In this document: positions 40,357-43,650 of the stretch, piece after piece
How positions within the stretch are numbered: position 1 is the first letter of the stretch
Layout of the letters: each line of letters opens with the position of its first letter
Assembly: GCA_013298545.1 (NCBI GenBank)
Contig: JAAFIA010000038.1
Coordinates: 1 to 43,650, forward strand
Length of the DNA: 43,650 nucleotides
Direction: 5' to 3'
From: Bacteroidota bacterium
GTDB lineage: Bacteria; Bacteroidota; Bacteroidia; Palsa-965
Position numbers and translations under genes: made by a program
Notes under the pieces: generated by a model
Told to the model about the DNA's origin: nothing
Seen by the model: the letters and a program-made list of their open reading frames with translations, nothing else
Database searches by the model: none

Positions 40357-41436
40357 ATGATTCGCAAATTTTTACGTTTTCCTGCGGTATTTACCATTGC
40401 AACTTTTCTTTTCGGTGGATTAATCACCTTCTCTTCTTGCAAAGTATCGCATACGCAGTTGCAAGTATTGCAACCAGCAGACATTATGTTGCCTGCGCAT
40501 TTTCAAAAATTTATTCTTGTTGATCGTACGCGTCCTCCCAAAACAACACAAGGCCAAGCCATCAATATCATTGAAGGCCTCCTCACGGGCGAAGGTGTTT
40601 TTCAAGATCGTTGGGGAGCAGAAGATTGCCTCGAAGGATTGCGTCAGGAATTGACTCGTACACCACGTTATACCGTTACCATTGCTCCTGTCGATACGTC
40701 TTTGAAAGGAACAGGAACACGCCAGATGGCAGCACCACTCGATTGGAAAACGGTTGCGCGTATGTTGAATAATGACACCGCAACTGCTTTGGTCGTACTC
40801 GAAGCATTCGACTCCAATACCAATATCCTCAATGAAGTAGCGCAAATTCCGCAACGTGCTGCTGATGGCACAACAACCAATGTACCGGGTATTCGTGCAA
40901 TTGGTCGTGTCAATGTGTATTCGGTGTGGCGTATTTATGACCTCAAACACAAAACCATTGTTGATCAATATCCACAAGAAAGTCAGCAACAGTTTGACAA
41001 TACGGGTATCAACGCACAGATTGCAGAATCTGGTTTACCAACCAAACGTCAGATGGTTAGCCGTGCTGGTGTTTCTGCCGGAATACAATACGGTCATCGC
41101 ATTGCTCCGCAGTGGATTTGGGTTGCACGTGAATACTACCGCAAAGGAAATCCTGAAATGAAAAGTGCTGCCCGTTTAGTTCGTTTCAACGGTTGGCAAC
41201 AGGCTACCGATACTTGGAATAAACAAGCCACCAATGCCGATCGTAAAATTGCTGGTCGTGCAAGTTTCAACATGGCTTTAGCAGCCGAACAATCGGGCGA
41301 TATTGATCTCGCTTTGCAATGGATTGACCGCGCGATTCAGTTTGGTGATCGTCGTGCTCCACGTTATCAGCAAATTTTGCAGCAACGCAAGTTTGAAATT
41401 CAGAAGCTCGAAGAGCAAATGAAATCGAAAAAATAA
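40357..41436 (+). CDS. DUF6340-type lipoprotein
   Basis: A 359-residue lipoprotein with a short signal peptide and lipobox FSSC (about Cys28). The sequence LQPADIMLPAHFQKFILVDRT near residues 38-60 and the block AARLVRFNGWQQATDTWNKQATNADRKIAGRASFNMALAAEQSGDIDLALQWIDRA (C-terminal, 270-325; the last part is a TPR-like repeat) agree with the Bacteroidota DUF6340 family. The residues before the TPR are likely a globular domain facing the periplasm. The gene follows porD after 116 bases and ends at a strong terminator. Function unknown. Confidence 0.8.
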   Translation: MIRKFLRFPAVFTIATFLFGGLITFSSCKVSHTQLQVLQPADIMLPAHFQKFILVDRTRPPKTTQGQAINIIEGLLTGEGVFQDRWGAEDCLEGLRQELTRTPRYTVTIAPVDTSLKGTGTRQMAAPLDWKTVARMLNNDTATALVVLEAFDSNTNILNEVAQIPQRAADGTTTNVPGIRAIGRVNVYSVWRIYDLKHKTIVDQYPQESQQQFDNTGINAQIAESGLPTKRQMVSRAGVSAGIQYGHRIAPQWIWVAREYYRKGNPEMKSAARLVRFNGWQQATDTWNKQATNADRKIAGRASFNMALAAEQSGDIDLALQWIDRAIQFGDRRAPRYQQILQQRKFEIQKLEEQMKSKK

Positions 41437-41456
41437 TATATGTTGTTTGGTTTTTC

Positions 41457-41490
41457 AACGCTCAGGTCATATCGATCTGAGCGTTTTTTT
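41457..41490 (+). terminator. Rho-independent terminator after the DUF6340 gene
   Basis: AACGCTCAG pairs perfectly with CTGAGCGTT across an 11-base loop, followed by TTTTTTT. It lies 20 bases past the stop at 41436. Confidence 0.9.
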
Positions 41491-41528
41491 TAGCTTCGTA
41501 TATCCATTGTTGTTTTGCGAAGGCGATT

Positions 41529-41597
41529 AATACCGATAGCATGTCTGTAATAGTCCGATAAAAAATTGGACTAACAGCCATAGCATCGGTATTTACC
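41529..41597. repeat. Long imperfect hairpin upstream of pyrD
   Basis: AATACCGAT (about 41530-41538) pairs with ATCGGTATT (about 41586-41595), and further in TAGTCC pairs with GGACTA, with short bulges between, enclosing a GATAAAAAATT loop. It sits after the DUF6340 terminator and about 95 bases before pyrD. There is no T run, so it is not a terminator. It could be a REP-like element or a regulatory RNA structure. Confidence 0.45.
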
Positions 41598-41676
41598 AAT
41601 CCTCGCGCTACTTTCAGCGCACTGATTTATATCCTGGTACAACATAAATTGGATTAAAATATAAATCAAATTGGTA

Positions 41677-41684
41677 TAACTTTG
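41677..41684 (+). promoter_or_regulatory. Putative -7 promoter box of pyrD
   Basis: TAACTTTG matches TAnnTTTG and ends 7 bases before the pyrD ATG, so transcription should begin at or within a base or two of the start codon. A TTGG sits 24 bases upstream of it, slightly further than usual. Confidence 0.4.
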
Positions 41685-41691
41685 TATCCAG

Positions 41692-42729
41692 ATGTACAAA
41701 TCCATACTCAAACCCATTTTTTTTCTCTTCGATCCTGAACGCATTCATCACTTTGTGTTTCGGTCGATTCGTTTTTTCTTTTTTATTCCTGGGGTAGCAA
41801 CACTCGTTCGTCGTGCATATACCATCGAGGATCCAAAATTGGAAGTCAAACTTTTTGGATTAACATTTCCAAACCCCGTTGGGCTTGCGGCTGGTTTTGA
41901 TAAAGATGCTTTGTTATTTGATGAATTGGGCGCATTTGGATTTGGATTTGTGGAAGTTGGTACGTTGACACCGGTTGCACAACCGGGCAATGAAAAGCCT
42001 CGCATGTTTCGTTTGCCACACGATCAAGGGTTGATCAACCGCATGGGTTTTAACAATGGAGGTGCAGCTGCAGCAGCCTTGCGCTTGGAAAAAAGAAAAA
42101 CAAAAGTCATCATTGGTGGAAACATCGGAAAGAATAAAATCACACCAAACGAACAAGCCGGAGATGATTACGAATTATGTTTTGACGCACTCTATCCTGT
42201 TGTCGATTATTTTGTAGTGAATGTGAGTTCGCCCAATACACCCAATTTGCGCGATTTACAGGATCGAGAACCACTCACGGCTTTATTGCTTCGACTGAAA
42301 AAAAAGAATGCTGCACAAGCGCAACCACGACCCATTCTCCTCAAAATTGCACCGGATTTAACGGATACACAACTCGACGATATCATTGCTATTGTTACGG
42401 AAACAAAAATTGATGGTGTCATTGCCACCAATACAACCATCAACCGCAAAGGGCTGGTATCGGCACAGCCACTCATTGAGCAGGCTGGTGGCTTGAGCGG
42501 AAAGCCACTCACCAAACGTTCGACAGAAGTAATTCGTTACCTGAGCGAAAAATCGAACCGTAGTTTTCCGATTATTGGTGTTGGTGGTGTGCATACGCCG
42601 GAAGATGCGCTTGAGAAATTAGCAGCCGGAGCAAGTTTAGTACAGGTTTATACCGGATTTATATACGAAGGGCCAGCCATTGCCAAACGCATGAACGCAG
42701 CCATTCTGAAAAAGAAAAACAATGCGTAA
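41692..42729 (+). CDS. pyrD: Dihydroorotate dehydrogenase (quinone), class 2
   Basis: PyrD oxidises dihydroorotate to orotate in pyrimidine synthesis, passing electrons to the quinone pool at the inner membrane. The 345-residue length and the N-terminal extension with hydrophobic helices ([32 protein letters not shown]) mark the class 2 membrane-associated form. FMN and substrate motifs are present: [10 protein letters not shown] (about 64-73), [44 protein letters not shown] (about 176-189, with the catalytic Ser) and [20 protein letters not shown] near the end. mvaB begins inside its last codons (8-base overlap), implying coupled translation. A -7 box immediately before the ATG suggests a near-leaderless message. 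Confidence 0.96.
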   Translation: MYKSILKPIFFLFDPERIHHFVFRSIRFFFFIPGVATLVRRAYTIEDPKLEVKLFGLTFPNPVGLAAGFDKDALLFDELGAFGFGFVEVGTLTPVAQPGNEKPRMFRLPHDQGLINRMGFNNGGAAAAALRLEKRKTKVIIGGNIGKNKITPNEQAGDDYELCFDALYPVVDYFVVNVSSPNTPNLRDLQDREPLTALLLRLKKKNAAQAQPRPILLKIAPDLTDTQLDDIIAIVTETKIDGVIATNTTINRKGLVSAQPLIEQAGGLSGKPLTKRSTEVIRYLSEKSNRSFPIIGVGGVHTPEDALEKLAAGASLVQVYTGFIYEGPAIAKRMNAAILKKKNNA

Positions 42730-43585
42730 CGCCATTCAACTTGTCGAGTGCCCGCGCGATGCGATGCAGGGCTTGCATACGTTTATTGATACGGATGTAA
42801 AAGCAGCATACATCAATCAGTTGCTTCGTTGCGGATTTGATACCATTGACTTTGGTAGTTTTGTTTCGCCCAAAGCAATTCCGCAACTTCGCGATACGGC
42901 GGAGGTTTTAAATAAACTTGATCTATCAACTACATCATCCAAACTCCTCGCTATCATTGCTAATGTACGTGGTGCTGAAGATGCGGTGAAATTTGAAGAA
43001 ATTCGTTACCTCGGTTTTCCGTTTTCGATTTCAGAAACATTTCAGCAACGCAACACGAATGCTTCGATTGCAGAATCGTTGACGCGTGTGGAGGAAATTC
43101 AGTCCTTGTGTGTAAACCACAACAAAGAACTGGTGGTGTATATTTCTATGGCATTCGGCAATCCGTATGGCGATGCGTGGAGTGCCGATGTGGCGATTGA
43201 TTGGACGAAACGTCTTGCCGAGCTTGGTATAAAAATCATTGCGCTTGCTGATACAACAGGAGTATCGAATCCAGCGAATATTGATTATTTGTTTTCCAAT
43301 ATTATTCCTGCATTTCCACACTTGACGATTGGTGCGCATTTGCATACAACGCCGGATTCTTGGAAAGAGAAGATGGAAGCGGCTTGGCAAGCGGGTTGTC
43401 GCCGCTTCGATCATGCGGTGCTTGGATTTGGCGGTTGTCCGATGGCGGCTGATGCGTTGACTGGAAATATGCCTACGGAGCGGGTATTGGAGTTTTTAGC
43501 GGAGAAAGAAGTTGTTACAGGAATAGATTCGGAAAAATTCGGGTTGGCTTTTGGTGCGGCGGGGGGCGTTTTTGCGGGGGGCTAA
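42722..43585 (+). CDS. Hydroxymethylglutaryl-CoA lyase
   Basis: An HMG-CoA lyase-family enzyme that cleaves HMG-CoA to acetoacetate and acetyl-CoA, the last step of leucine degradation. The 287-residue TIM barrel has the lead-in [10 protein letters not shown] (about 8-17, with the metal-binding Asp and catalytic Arg), the metal-binding His pair in [10 protein letters not shown] and the family signature [10 protein letters not shown] (about 233-242) carrying the active-site Cys. The final [11 protein letters not shown] is truncated-looking but ends at a true stop, 43583-43585. It overlaps pyrD by 8 bases, an unexpected pairing as the pathways are unrelated. mvaB is the usual symbol in bacteria. 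Confidence 0.9.
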   Translation: MRNAIQLVECPRDAMQGLHTFIDTDVKAAYINQLLRCGFDTIDFGSFVSPKAIPQLRDTAEVLNKLDLSTTSSKLLAIIANVRGAEDAVKFEEIRYLGFPFSISETFQQRNTNASIAESLTRVEEIQSLCVNHNKELVVYISMAFGNPYGDAWSADVAIDWTKRLAELGIKIIALADTTGVSNPANIDYLFSNIIPAFPHLTIGAHLHTTPDSWKEKMEAAWQAGCRRFDHAVLGFGGCPMAADALTGNMPTERVLEFLAEKEVVTGIDSEKFGLAFGAAGGVFAGG

Positions 43586-43593
43586 CAGTATTG

Positions 43594-43650
43594 TTAATTG
43601 GCCGTATCAATCCGAAACAACTGGTTCTTCGTGTCAACCGTAATGATGTA
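43594..43650 (-). CDS. C-terminal end of a minus-strand gene (partial)
   Basis: Reading the minus strand from the window edge, an open frame encodes YIITVDTKNQLFRIDTAN and stops with TAA at 43594-43596. It converges on mvaB with an 8-base gap. The piece is too short to identify; the repeat-like VDTKNQLFRID wording would fit a beta-propeller blade, but this is a guess. Confidence 0.4.
   Translation of the reverse strand, partial: YIITVDTKNQLFRIDTAN

Noticed and set aside
1-43650. CRISPR arrays, tRNA and rRNA genes, phage or transposase genes
   Set aside because: No spaced direct repeats, no cloverleaf with CCA-compatible ends and no recognisable recombinase or capsid motifs were seen by reading both strands.

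Overview
The window comes from a member of the Bacteroidota, probably a free-living aquatic or soil type. The evidence is secreted proteins with type IX secretion C-termini (a PKD-repeat adhesin with a type B tail, two proteins with type A tails), the bamD / RNA polymerase omega / coaBC / porD (DUF4835) block, a LytS-like kinase with a LytTR regulator, many lipoproteins and outer-membrane barrels, and promoter -7 boxes of the TAnnTTTG type. The DNA is moderately AT-rich. I see no rRNA, tRNA, CRISPR array, phage or intact insertion sequence.

Layout. 1-1224: tail of a binding-protein-like gene, then hemF. 1375-5462: a large PKD adhesin and a YwqK/MORN-like secreted protein. 5626-8287: TPR sensor kinase and LytTR regulator. 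8383-11608: two type IX cargo proteins, with a fragment of a second LytTR gene between them. 11671-11805: a MITE-like hairpin element, then nth and a small unknown gene. 12982-18488 (minus): a tightly packed light/DNA-repair operon: ECF sigma factor, folE, a catalytic-Tyr-lacking SDR, a 45-residue DUF2256 zinc-ribbon-like protein, cryptochrome DASH, an SRPBCC protein and an iron-sulfur (6-4) photolyase. 18856-23114: an arginine cluster (arginine decarboxylase, diverging from arginase and argS) with a palindrome in the shared promoter region. 23212-24957: an unusual beta-propeller protein without a signal peptide.

25340-31853 (minus): a four-gene envelope operon (unknown secreted protein, barrel-like protein, M48 metalloprotease, barrel-like protein) preceded by a His/Arg-rich secreted protein. 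31970-36713 (minus): a very large TolB-propeller/amidohydrolase, a small secreted protein and a lipoprotein. 36881-41436 (plus): bamD, omega, coaBC, porD and a DUF6340 lipoprotein. 41692-43585: pyrD overlapping mvaB, then the end of a minus-strand gene at the right edge.

The strongest candidate for an under-described system is the 12982-18488 operon. Four of its junctions are near-zero gaps or 4-base ATGA overlaps. It couples a putative stress or light sigma factor and pterin synthesis (folE) to two different flavin photolyase/cryptochrome proteins and three small accessory proteins of unknown role. All function calls rest on reading motifs by eye; no database search was possible.
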